From Chlorobiota bacterium (GTDB lineage Bacteria > Bacteroidota > Bacteroidia > Bacteroidales > B39-G9), in assembly GCA_030632095.1 (NCBI GenBank), contig DAOVJU010000152.1, positions 1 to 7,827 on the forward strand: a DNA stretch of 7,827 bases. Reading direction: 5' to 3'. The notes below the pieces were generated by a model. That model was not told the DNA's origin. It worked only from the letters and a program-made list of their open reading frames with translations, and ran no database searches. Made by a program: the position numbers and the translations under genes. Shown piece after piece: positions 1-6,037 of this stretch (within the stretch, counting starts at the first letter, position 1; every line of letters starts with the position of its first letter).

Positions 1-55
1 AACCAACAAGATGTTAGTACTTTATAATTACAATTGATAAGCAATGAATAATTAA

Positions 56-75
56 GTGTTTAGGCAGATAAACAC
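56..75. terminator. Short perfect hairpin, possible terminator of a gene to the left
   Basis: GTGTTTA (56-62) and TAAACAC (69-75) form a perfect 7-bp stem around a 6-nt loop. No long T-run follows on the plus strand, and the minus-strand side is only moderately T-rich, so a Rho-independent terminator is possible but weak. No convincing gene end lies to its left inside the window. A frame open from position 1 stops at 25-27 (ending NQQDVSTL) and another stops at 35-37, and either could be the tail of an upstream gene. The rest of 1-214 shows no RNA gene or ORF that I can support. Confidence 0.25.
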
Positions 76-214
76 AATCAGAGATTAAAGAATTAAAATC
101 AATTTAAAGAAACATATGTGAACTATTGTTAAAGATTATTCAGAATCATATTTCAAAAAACTTAGCGTATTTAAATTGTTTGTGTGTATTTTGTAAAAAA
201 AAAAGTAATTATTT

Positions 215-979
215 ATGGATTTAAAACTAGCAGTATTAATTGACGGTGATAATATACCATCTGCTTATGTAAAAGAGATGATGGAAGAAATCGCTAAGTA
301 TGGAAATCCTACTATAAAAAGAATTTATGGAGATTGGACAAAGCCTAATCTGTCAAAGTGGAAGAATATCCTTCTGGAAAATGCTATAACACCAATTCAA
401 CAATATGGATATACAACAGGCAAGAATGCGACTGATTCTGCAATGATAATTGATGCAATGGATATTCTGTATTCGGAAAAAGTCAATGGCTTTTGCCTGG
501 TTTCCAGCGACAGTGATTTTACCCGTTTGGCCACAAGGCTTCGTGAAGCCGGAATGCAAGTATTTGGAATTGGTGAGAAAAAAACACCAGATTCATTTAT
601 CGTTGCTTGTGATAAATTCATTTATATTGAAATTCTTAAATACCAGTCAGGGGGAAATGAGTCGGAATTTACTGAGAGCAAATCCATTGTAAAAAACAAT
701 ATAGATAAAATAACTCCTAAGGTGGTTAAACTGATTTCATCTACTATATATGACCTGGCAGATGATGATGGTTGGGCTTTTCTGGGAGATGTTGGAGGTC
801 TTATACAGAAAAAGCAACCAAATTTTGATTCTAGAAACTATGGCTTCCAAAAGTTGACTCCGTTAATTAAATCGATTAAAAAATTTGAAATTGAACAACG
901 TGAAAGTCCAAAGGGACGATTCAAATTAATTTATGTAAAAATTAAAGAAAAGCACATAACAAAGGCTAAAAAATCATAG
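215..979 (+). CDS. NYN-domain protein with C-terminal OST-HTH/LOTUS domain (LabA/limkain-like)
   Basis: This is a predicted cytoplasmic protein of 254 residues with two recognisable parts. Residues about 4-143 form a NYN domain of the PIN-like nuclease superfamily. It opens with the LIDGDN motif (D10, D12) and carries further acidic residues where the family expects metal ligands: D74 and D80 in the NATDSAMIID stretch, and D99 and D101 in SSDSDF. After a polar linker (about 145-165), residues about 166-240 resemble an OST-HTH/LOTUS domain (DDDGWAFLGDVGGLI, then a helical stretch ending FEIEQ). In related proteins NYN domains are candidate RNases and LOTUS domains bind RNA, so a single-protein RNA-processing factor is the likely role, but the substrate is unknown. 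There is no signal peptide or membrane segment. The ATG follows an A10 run (195-204) and has no Shine-Dalgarno sequence. A TATTTTG (187-193) is a weak -7 candidate. The gene stands alone, converging on the leftward genes. Confidence 0.88.
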   Translation: MDLKLAVLIDGDNIPSAYVKEMMEEIAKYGNPTIKRIYGDWTKPNLSKWKNILLENAITPIQQYGYTTGKNATDSAMIIDAMDILYSEKVNGFCLVSSDSDFTRLATRLREAGMQVFGIGEKKTPDSFIVACDKFIYIEILKYQSGGNESEFTESKSIVKNNIDKITPKVVKLISSTIYDLADDDGWAFLGDVGGLIQKKQPNFDSRNYGFQKLTPLIKSIKKFEIEQRESPKGRFKLIYVKIKEKHITKAKKS

Positions 980-1116
980 CTGCCCTTCCTTTAGATTTAC
1001 AAAGTTAATTTAACAGAGGAAATAGGTTTATTAAAAAGGGGAAATAGAAATAGAGGAAAAAAATTATTGTATTAATTAATTTCAGAGAAAGTTTTACAAA
1101 TCGAATAAATACCTGG
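980..1116. other. Convergent intergenic gap without a clear terminator
   Basis: These 137 bp separate two genes that end towards each other. The stretch is purine-rich on the plus strand in its middle (AGAGGAAATAGG, GGGGAAATAGAAATAGAGG). I could not find a stable GC-rich hairpin followed by a T-run for either direction, so termination here is not explained by an intrinsic signal that I can see. Confidence 0.5.
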
Positions 1117-1587
1117 TTATCTCCTGGGCCCTTGCATATTCCCGGGTCCTTGTCCCTTAATTTGTTTTAATAAAAAATGTTTGAACTGGTTTTCTGCCTG
1201 GTAGAGTTTAATTACTTTTTCAATAGGCAATACAGTTTTATATTTATTATGATATTCCTTCAATAATTCAGCTTCTTTAATATTAACGTTAATAAACCCA
1301 TCAACATAATTTTCTATTTCTTCTTCACTGGCATTAAAACTTTGCATGTAATTTTGCATATAAGTCCTTTTATTATTCTGTAATTCCCTTCTCTTTTGTT
1401 GATATTCATTATAGACTGGCCAGAACTGCTGTGCTTCTTCAGTTGTTAAATTCAACTTATTGGTTATAAAAGCTACTTTTTGTGCTTCAATTTTTTCTTT
1501 CCTGTCCTCATTTCCAATTTGACTATACAAATTTGCAGATAATGAAAAGGCAGTTAAGAATATTATTAATCTTTTTAGTATTCTCAT
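1117..1587 (-). CDS. Small exported Spy/CpxP-like protein of the sigma-factor cassette
   Basis: This 156-residue protein starts with a signal peptide: basic MRILKR, a hydrophobic core to about residue 20, and likely cleavage near S22/Q23. The mature part is predicted to be almost entirely helical and rich in Lys, Glu and Gln. It carries an LTTEEAQQFWPVYNEY stretch (residues 47-62), which resembles the LTxxQ-type motif of the periplasmic Spy/CpxP/ZraP family. The C-terminus is an unstructured Gly/Pro/Gln tail (residues 145-156). Proteins of this look are often the last gene of Bacteroidota ECF sigma cassettes and are presumed periplasmic chaperones or modulators of the stress signal; that role is inferred here. 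The gene lies 12 bp after the anti-sigma-like gene on the same strand, so the two are very probably co-transcribed. The start is fixed by the signal peptide. Family membership is suggested by motif and context, not by strong identity. Confidence 0.75.
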   Translation of the reverse strand: MRILKRLIIFLTAFSLSANLYSQIGNEDRKEKIEAQKVAFITNKLNLTTEEAQQFWPVYNEYQQKRRELQNNKRTYMQNYMQSFNASEEEIENYVDGFINVNIKEAELLKEYHNKYKTVLPIEKVIKLYQAENQFKHFLLKQIKGQGPGNMQGPRR

Positions 1588-1599
1588 TATAAAATATTT

Positions 1600-2043
1600 T
1601 TACAGTTCATTTAAAATGGTTGAATAATCAATATTATCAATTAAATAATCAATTACTTCATCTGTGGCTTGTTCCATAGATGAAGTTTCATCGAAATATT
1701 CTACTGAAATAGCCTCGATCAATAATTCCTCACTAATTTCAAAATATTCAATATCAGCAATTTCAAGGCTTCCATATGCAATTTGATTATTATTTCCATG
1801 ATCTTTATAAATAGATATTGAGAGAGGTATTATTATTAGCATTAAAAAAACCAATGAAAAACTTACAGCATAAGCCGGTTTTTTTAACAACTCAAAAATA
1901 TTGTAGTAGCCCCTTGATTTCTTTTGTAGAATTCTTTCCTGTATCTTCATTGGAAGATCATCAAAATAATTATCCGGTACCTTGAAAGAATTTTCCTTTT
2001 TAATCTTTGACAATTCAGGTGCTATGTTCTTCAAATCATCCAT
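1600..2043 (-). CDS. Single-pass membrane anti-sigma-factor-like protein with acidic external tail
   Basis: This 147-residue protein has a charged N-terminal segment (1-57), one membrane segment at about 58-78 (AVSFSLVFLMLIIIPLSIS) and an external tail (about 79-147). The N-terminal FKVPDNYFDDLPMKIQERI (20-38) matches a short F-x-VP-x-x-YF-x-x-L motif common in small one-pass proteins encoded next to ECF sigma factors in Bacteroidota. No Cys/His zinc-binding (ZAS) motif is present, so this is not a classical zinc anti-sigma factor. The basic cytoplasmic part (KKSRGYY, LLKK) agrees with an N-in orientation. The tail is very acidic: 18 Asp/Glu and no Lys or Arg in residues 81-147. The expected job is to hold the adjacent sigma factor at the membrane until an envelope signal releases it. 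This is inferred from position and architecture. A 93-bp gap separates it from the sigma gene, and 12 bp from the next gene. Confidence 0.75.
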   Translation of the reverse strand: MDDLKNIAPELSKIKKENSFKVPDNYFDDLPMKIQERILQKKSRGYYNIFELLKKPAYAVSFSLVFLMLIIIPLSISIYKDHGNNNQIAYGSLEIADIEYFEISEELLIEAISVEYFDETSSMEQATDEVIDYLIDNIDYSTILNEL

Positions 2044-2081
2044 ACAATATTTATTACTTTCTTACACTCGTGAAAATGTTC

Positions 2082-2094
2082 TCAAACTATTTGA
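2082..2094. repeat. Palindrome TCAAACTATTTGA between sigma and anti-sigma genes
   Basis: TCAAA and TTTGA form a perfect 5-bp inverted repeat around CTA, within the 93-bp gap between the sigma and anti-sigma-like genes. Read on the minus strand the site contains TAGTTTG, one base shorter than the Bacteroidota TAnnTTTG -7 element, about 40 nt before the anti-sigma-like start. It could be an operator or an internal promoter, or chance in an AT-rich gap. Confidence 0.25.
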
Positions 2095-2136
2095 CTATTT
2101 AAAATTAAAAAAGTTTAATCTTTAAATAGGATATTT

Positions 2137-2697
2137 TTAATGCAACTCATCTTTGTTTTTTAAATAACTCTCTATTTTTTTTACCGCATGATGATAGGAA
2201 GCTTTTAATGCTCCCACGGAAGTGTTCAGTATTTCCGAAATATCATTATACTTCATTTCATCATAATATTTCATATTAAAAACCAGTCTTTGCTTTTCAG
2301 GCAACGACAATACTGCTTTTTGAAGCTTCAATTGTATCTCATCACCACTAAAATATTCATCACTTACAAGCCTGTTTGCCAGTTGATTTTCAACATCATT
2401 CAAAGATAAAAAGAGCCTTTTCCTTTTTTTTCTAAGAAAAGTAAGCGATTCATTAGTTGCAATACGATACAGCCACGTATATAACTGTGATTTCTCATTA
2501 AAAGCTGATAATCCTTTAAATGCCCTGATAAACGTATTTTGCAGAACATCATCGGTATCATCATGATTAATAACAATCTTTCTGATTTGCCAGTATAACC
2601 GCTCCTGATATTTCCGAACAATAAGATTAAAAGCATAATTGACCTTATCCTCATCACGAAACATTTCCAGCAATTCATGATCGTTATATTCGGCCAT
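2137..2697 (-). CDS. ECF-type RNA polymerase sigma factor (sigma-70 family)
   Basis: The 186-residue length is typical of a group 4 (ECF) sigma factor with only regions 2 and 4. Region 2 covers about residues 22-92. It includes the core-binding and -10-recognition helices with DDTDDVLQNTFIRAFKGL (46-63) and TWLYRIATNESLTFLRK (74-90). Region 4 covers about 124-180, with LPEKQRLVFNMKYYDEMKYNDIS followed by the helix-turn-helix stretch ILNTSVGALKASYHHAVKKI (156-175). It would direct RNA polymerase to a small regulon, probably one responding to the cell envelope. The next two leftward genes on the same strand look like its membrane-bound regulator and a periplasmic accessory. The upstream gap to the transketolase gene is 94 bp, enough for a separate promoter, but I see no TAnnTTTG there. 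An autoregulated ECF promoter is possible. Start MAEYNDHELL fits the usual distance to region 2. Confidence 0.93.
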   Translation of the reverse strand: MAEYNDHELLEMFRDEDKVNYAFNLIVRKYQERLYWQIRKIVINHDDTDDVLQNTFIRAFKGLSAFNEKSQLYTWLYRIATNESLTFLRKKRKRLFLSLNDVENQLANRLVSDEYFSGDEIQLKLQKAVLSLPEKQRLVFNMKYYDEMKYNDISEILNTSVGALKASYHHAVKKIESYLKNKDELH

Positions 2698-2791
2698 TTA
2701 AAGTTTTAAATTTAGATTCTTTGTTATTAATAAAAATTCTAAAATTCCCTGCTAACTTCTATTAACGACCATTAAAACTTTTAACTAATAA

Positions 2792-3745
2792 CTATTTTCT
2801 TGTGATTACTCTTTCAGCCGCAGAAACTATATCAGAAGTATCAATCTTGTATTTTGTAATTAATTCATCAGGTGTTCCGCTCTCACCAAACTTATCATCA
2901 ACAGCAACCATTTCAAGCGGGGTTGGTAATTCCAAAGCAAGCAATTGTGCAATACTATCTCCCATTCCACCATTCATTAAATGTTCTTCTGCAGTTACCA
3001 CAGCTTTAGTCTTTTTTACTGACTCTATGACGCTCTTTTTATCTAAAGGTTTAATGGTGTGTATATTTATTATCTCTGCTGAAATACCTTTTTTCTCCAG
3101 AATTTCACATGCTTCAATTGCTTTCCAAACCATATGCCCGGTAGCAAAGATTGATACATCTGTACCTTCATTCAATATGATTGCTTCTCCTATTTTAAAT
3201 TCCTGGTCTGCCGGGGTAAAATTTGGCACTTTCGGACGACCAAACCTCAAATAAACCGGCCCCACATGCTCAGCAATTGCAAGAGTAGCTGCTTTAGTCT
3301 GGTTATAATCACAAGTATTAATTACGATCATATTTGGAAGCATTTTCATTAAGCCAATGTCTTCCATGGTTTGATGTGTAGCTCCATCTTCACCTAGTGT
3401 AATTCCTGCATGGGAAGCACAAATTTTCACATTTTTATCGGAATAAGCCACAACTTGCCGTACCTGGTCGTAAACCCTTGCGGTAGCGAAATTTGCAAAT
3501 GTTCCGGCAAAAGGTATTTTACCACCAATGGTCAAGCCTGATGCAACTCCTATCATATTTGCTTCGGCAATTCCTGACTGGAAAAAACGATCGGGAAACT
3601 CATTGGCAAATTCATTCATTTTTAAAGAGCCTGTTAAATCGGCGCATAATGCCACCACGTTTTTATTTGTTTTACCTAATTCATAAAGGCCTGCACCAAA
3701 ACCAGACCTGGTATCCTTTTTTTCTGAATAAGTATATTTCTTCAT
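2792..3745 (-). CDS. Transketolase, C-terminal subunit (Pyr plus C-terminal domains)
   Basis: The 317 residues correspond to the second half of transketolase. The pyrimidine-binding (Pyr) domain spans about 5-170 and the transketolase C domain about 185-310. Residue E61 in FFQSGIAEANMIG occupies the position of the catalytic Glu that activates the thiamine-diphosphate aminopyrimidine. LGEDGATHQTMEDIG (117-131) is the family signature loop, and SHAG (111-114) precedes it. The diphosphate-binding GDG motif of the N-terminal half is absent, so this polypeptide needs a separate N-terminal subunit to transfer two-carbon ketol units in the non-oxidative pentose phosphate pathway. The length agrees with stand-alone C-subunits, and the start MKKYTYSEKKDTR gives a normal N-terminus, so this is a split enzyme and not a truncation. 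No N-subunit is adjacent: a VWA gene lies 72 bp upstream and a sigma factor downstream. A paralogous sugar transketolase cannot be excluded. Cytoplasmic. Confidence 0.93.
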   Translation of the reverse strand: MKKYTYSEKKDTRSGFGAGLYELGKTNKNVVALCADLTGSLKMNEFANEFPDRFFQSGIAEANMIGVASGLTIGGKIPFAGTFANFATARVYDQVRQVVAYSDKNVKICASHAGITLGEDGATHQTMEDIGLMKMLPNMIVINTCDYNQTKAATLAIAEHVGPVYLRFGRPKVPNFTPADQEFKIGEAIILNEGTDVSIFATGHMVWKAIEACEILEKKGISAEIINIHTIKPLDKKSVIESVKKTKAVVTAEEHLMNGGMGDSIAQLLALELPTPLEMVAVDDKFGESGTPDELITKYKIDTSDIVSAAERVITRK

Positions 3746-3817
3746 GGCTAATTAATTATTCTAAATAATAAGTTTAAGATTGATTTAATAATTGAATTAT
3801 TTCAAATTTTACAAAAA

Positions 3818-5194
3818 TTAGTAAAGTTTAACCGGTATTGAACTACCTGAATTTATCTTGAATTTCCGTGATACTGAATATATTGCTTCTTTTGAATTCC
3901 TTGCCCGGTAAACAACTACATAATTTCCCGGTTGTAACACGATTGACTCTTGTGTAACATTTGTATCGAAATTATAAATCCATTCAAGCTTGTTTTCCTT
4001 TTCTAAAAACAAACCGCCATAACCAGGTGCCGACATGAACAATGTTACAATTCCTGGTTGTGGAATCTCAACTGTTGTTGTATGGCTTTGTTTAATTTCG
4101 ATATCCGGAATATACATTCTTGGTAATGTAAATATTTCCAATTCATAATTTCCTGTAATATACTTTTTTTCAGAATTAACTTTCTGGATATTAATTGTTT
4201 CTGATTCACCTGCTTTTCTTACACTAAACTGTAAATCTCTGTATTGATTTCCGTTTGGCTTTTTTAATATCAAACTTCCTTGTGGTGCATCAACTGCTAT
4301 TACATTATGCTTTCCGGTAGTAAGCTTAATACTGTCTTTTCTAACCGGGGGAATTGTTTGAACTACTATATCGTAAGTTAATAATGGATCAAGATATATA
4401 GTATCAGGATTTCCGCGATGATTGATTGTATGTACAAAATTGTGCTTTACTTTTCCTGAAAAATTATCATAAAACGTTAATGTTACATCTGTTTCGGTTG
4501 GTTTGTAATAAGAATCGAGCAAATTAACCTGTGCTGTTGTGGAATTTAATGCTTGAGAAATTACGATACCTAATATTTCTTTAAATTTTGTTTCGTTTGA
4601 AGCATCAAAATAATGCCCGACACATTCAAAAGTTTTTTTAAATCCGGTATCTAACCCTATTCCAATCACAAATGGTTTAAGAATTATTCCTTGTTTTTGC
4701 AAAGCTCTTGAAACAGCACAAGGATCGCCATCACAAGCTTCTATCCCGTCTGTTATTAGTATAATAATATTTCTGCATTCATCGCATTTCGGAAAATCTT
4801 TAGCACTTAAATCAAGTGAATGTGCAATTGGGGTTGTTCCTTTTGGGATTATCTGTTTAAGCTTATGTTTTATTTTTGCTGCATTAGCAGGTGCAAATGG
4901 CACTTCAAGCTTAGTATCATCACAATTTTGTGGTGGAACAGGCTTTTGATGACCATAAACACGAAGGGCTAATTCAACTTCCTCAATTTTATTTAAACTA
5001 TCAACCATATTAATTAACATTTTACGGGCAATGTCAATTTTACGGCCACTTTCCCAATGTCCAAGCATACTTTGAGATCCATCTAATACAAATAATATAC
5101 GTGTTAAGACCCTTTTGCTTGTTTCGTCCTGCCCTTTTCCAAAAACGAACAGAAATAAGAATATGATTAAAGTGAAATAAAATTTTAATCGCAT
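3818..5194 (-). CDS. Exported von Willebrand factor A (VWA) domain protein with beta-rich repeats
   Basis: The protein has 458 residues. A signal peptide (1 to about 21, hydrophobic core FTLIIFLFLFVF) is followed by a VWA domain at about 32-215 with an intact metal-ion site. The site consists of DGSQS (38-42, the DxSxS motif), T120/T121 in KGTTPIAHS, and D149 in LITDGIEACDGDPC. The ITDGIE-C-x-GDPC form is typical of VWA proteins annotated as calcium-activated chloride-channel-like. Six cysteines follow the signal (C91, C137, C140, C154, C159, C191), which suits disulfides in the periplasm or outside the cell. Residues about 222-458 contain no family I can name, but show three related beta-rich units (see findings). 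There is no lipobox, no C-terminal membrane anchor and no obvious type IX sorting domain. The role is probably adhesion or protein-protein binding in the envelope; the partner is unknown. It is the first gene of the leftward block, divergent from alkD, with 72 bp before the transketolase gene. Confidence 0.87.
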   Translation of the reverse strand: MRLKFYFTLIIFLFLFVFGKGQDETSKRVLTRILFVLDGSQSMLGHWESGRKIDIARKMLINMVDSLNKIEEVELALRVYGHQKPVPPQNCDDTKLEVPFAPANAAKIKHKLKQIIPKGTTPIAHSLDLSAKDFPKCDECRNIIILITDGIEACDGDPCAVSRALQKQGIILKPFVIGIGLDTGFKKTFECVGHYFDASNETKFKEILGIVISQALNSTTAQVNLLDSYYKPTETDVTLTFYDNFSGKVKHNFVHTINHRGNPDTIYLDPLLTYDIVVQTIPPVRKDSIKLTTGKHNVIAVDAPQGSLILKKPNGNQYRDLQFSVRKAGESETINIQKVNSEKKYITGNYELEIFTLPRMYIPDIEIKQSHTTTVEIPQPGIVTLFMSAPGYGGLFLEKENKLEWIYNFDTNVTQESIVLQPGNYVVVYRARNSKEAIYSVSRKFKINSGSSIPVKLY

Positions 5195-5276
5195 GTGGGA
5201 TACTTCATTAATAAAACCAATATTCTATAAGTTATTAAACTTATTATGATGAAAATTATTACTACTATATAATTAA

Positions 5277-5287
5277 TTGACAAAATA
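5277..5287 (+). promoter_or_regulatory. TTGWCAAAATA box 1 (possible operator)
   Basis: TTGACAAAATA lies in the 162-bp divergent region between the VWA and alkD genes. It matches a second box at 5310-5320 in 10 of 11 positions, and the starts are 33 bp apart, about three DNA turns. The core TTGACAA of this box is the reverse complement of the TTGTCAA core of box 2. It may be a binding site or promoter sequence. TTGACA also equals a classical -35 hexamer, but no good -10 is spaced 16-18 bp away. Confidence 0.3.
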
Positions 5288-5304
5288 ACTTAATTTTATA
5301 AGAA

Positions 5305-5312
5305 TAGATTTG
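5305..5312 (+). promoter_or_regulatory. Bacteroidota-type -7 promoter element for alkD
   Basis: TAGATTTG matches the TAnnTTTG -7 consensus of Bacteroidota primary-sigma promoters exactly and lies 44 bp before the alkD start. The upstream -33 TTTG partner is not clear: the nearest TTG (5277-5279) leaves 25 bp, longer than the usual spacing of about 20. This is the best promoter candidate in this gap, and would drive alkD and the transglutaminase-like gene. Confidence 0.4.
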
Positions 5313-5320
5313 TCAAAATA
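5310..5320 (+). promoter_or_regulatory. TTGWCAAAATA box 2, overlapping the -7 element
   Basis: TTGTCAAAATA repeats the box at 5277-5287 with one difference. Its first three bases overlap the end of the TAGATTTG element, so a protein bound here would compete with RNA polymerase. On the minus strand both boxes read TATTTTG, close to a -7 element with a one-base shorter spacer, so they could also be weak promoters towards the VWA gene. Confidence 0.3.
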
Positions 5321-5356
5321 TATGAACTTATTAAATCTTATCAACCACTAAAATAT

Positions 5357-6031
5357 ATGAATAACAAATACTTAAACCTGCTAGAGCAATTGTACAATAA
5401 TGCTAAAAATCCAGAAAATGCAATTCCAATGGAAAATTATATGAAGAATAAATTTTCTCATCTTGGAATAAAATCACCTGAAAGAAAAGAAATTTATAAA
5501 AAATTTTTCAAAGTGAATGGACTTCCAGGTCAATCAGAAATTGATAGTATAATCCGGGAATTATGGAACATGCCTGAGCGTGAATACCAATATTTTGCTG
5601 TTACATTAATGGAAAAAGTAATACAAAAGGCTGATCCTGAAATAATTGAACTTATTGAATTTCTAATTATTAATAAATCCTGGTGGGATAGTGTGGATGG
5701 AATTGCCTGTAATTTAACTGGAATATTATTTATGAATTATCCTGATATAATTGACAAAATAACATCAAAGTGGATGGATTCCGAAAACATATGGTTGCAA
5801 AGGACCTGTATTCTTTTCCAGTTAAAATATAAACAAAAAACTGATTTTAAGTTAATGAAGAAATTCATGCTCAAATGTGCAGGTTCTAAAGAATTTTTTA
5901 TTCAAAAGGCTATTGGCTGGGCATTACGCGAATATTCAAAAACCAATCCTAAAGCAGTATTAGATTTTGTGCGAAACAATCAATTAGCTCCATTGAGTGT
6001 TCGTGAAGGACTTAAAAGAATTAAGAATTAA
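5357..6031 (+). CDS. alkD: AlkD-like DNA alkylation repair glycosylase (HEAT-like repeats)
   Basis: This 224-residue all-helical protein matches the usual length of the AlkD family. Enzymes of this family use stacked HEAT-like repeats to excise positively charged alkylated purines (3-methyladenine, 7-methylguanine) from DNA and start base-excision repair. The key residues known from the Bacillus cereus enzyme (W109, D113, R148, W187) appear shifted by one. Here they are W110 and D114 in SWWDSVDGIA, R149 in WLQRTCILFQL and W188 in AIGWALREYSKT. Catalysis therefore looks intact. The N-terminal MENYMKNKFSHLGIKSPERKEI is the typical opening of the family. The protein has no signal peptide and is cytoplasmic. 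The start at 5357 gives the family-like N-terminus and lies 44 bp after a TAGATTTG element. The next gene begins 5 bp after the stop, so the two are likely co-transcribed. A tandem 7-bp repeat covers the end of the gene. Confidence 0.92.
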   Translation: MNNKYLNLLEQLYNNAKNPENAIPMENYMKNKFSHLGIKSPERKEIYKKFFKVNGLPGQSEIDSIIRELWNMPEREYQYFAVTLMEKVIQKADPEIIELIEFLIINKSWWDSVDGIACNLTGILFMNYPDIIDKITSKWMDSENIWLQRTCILFQLKYKQKTDFKLMKKFMLKCAGSKEFFIQKAIGWALREYSKTNPKAVLDFVRNNQLAPLSVREGLKRIKN

Positions 6032-6037
6032 GAATTA
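6017..6037 (+). repeat. Three perfect tandem copies of AGAATTA across the alkD stop and the next start
   Basis: AGAATTA occurs three times head to tail (6017-6023, 6024-6030, 6031-6037). The alkD stop TAA (6029-6031) lies across the boundary of copies 2 and 3, and the A of the next ATG (6037) is the last base of copy 3. The unit length is not a multiple of three, so losing a copy changes the reading of the alkD end. Confidence 0.85.

Noticed and set aside
187..193. TATTTTG as promoter of the NYN gene
   Set aside because: It is one base shorter than TAnnTTTG and has no TTTG at the right upstream distance. It is mentioned only as a weak candidate in the gene entry.
353..692. Overlapping open frames inside the NYN gene on both strands (353-559 minus, 397-621 minus, 450-692 plus)
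   Set aside because: They lie wholly within a gene with clear domain matches, show no recognisable domain, and have compositions typical of shadow frames.
2400..2678. Alternative minus-strand frame inside the sigma factor gene
   Set aside because: The overlapping frame has clear sigma regions 2 and 4. The alternative has no family features.
2792..3745. Reading the transketolase gene as a truncated full-length enzyme (pseudogene)
   Set aside because: The protein has a natural start, the standard length of a stand-alone C-subunit and intact motifs. The upstream 72 bp contain no remnant of the N-terminal half.
2802..3768. Plus-strand open frames antisense to transketolase (2802-3254, 3493-3768)
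   Set aside because: They are antisense to strongly conserved transketolase motifs and have no domain or initiation context of their own.
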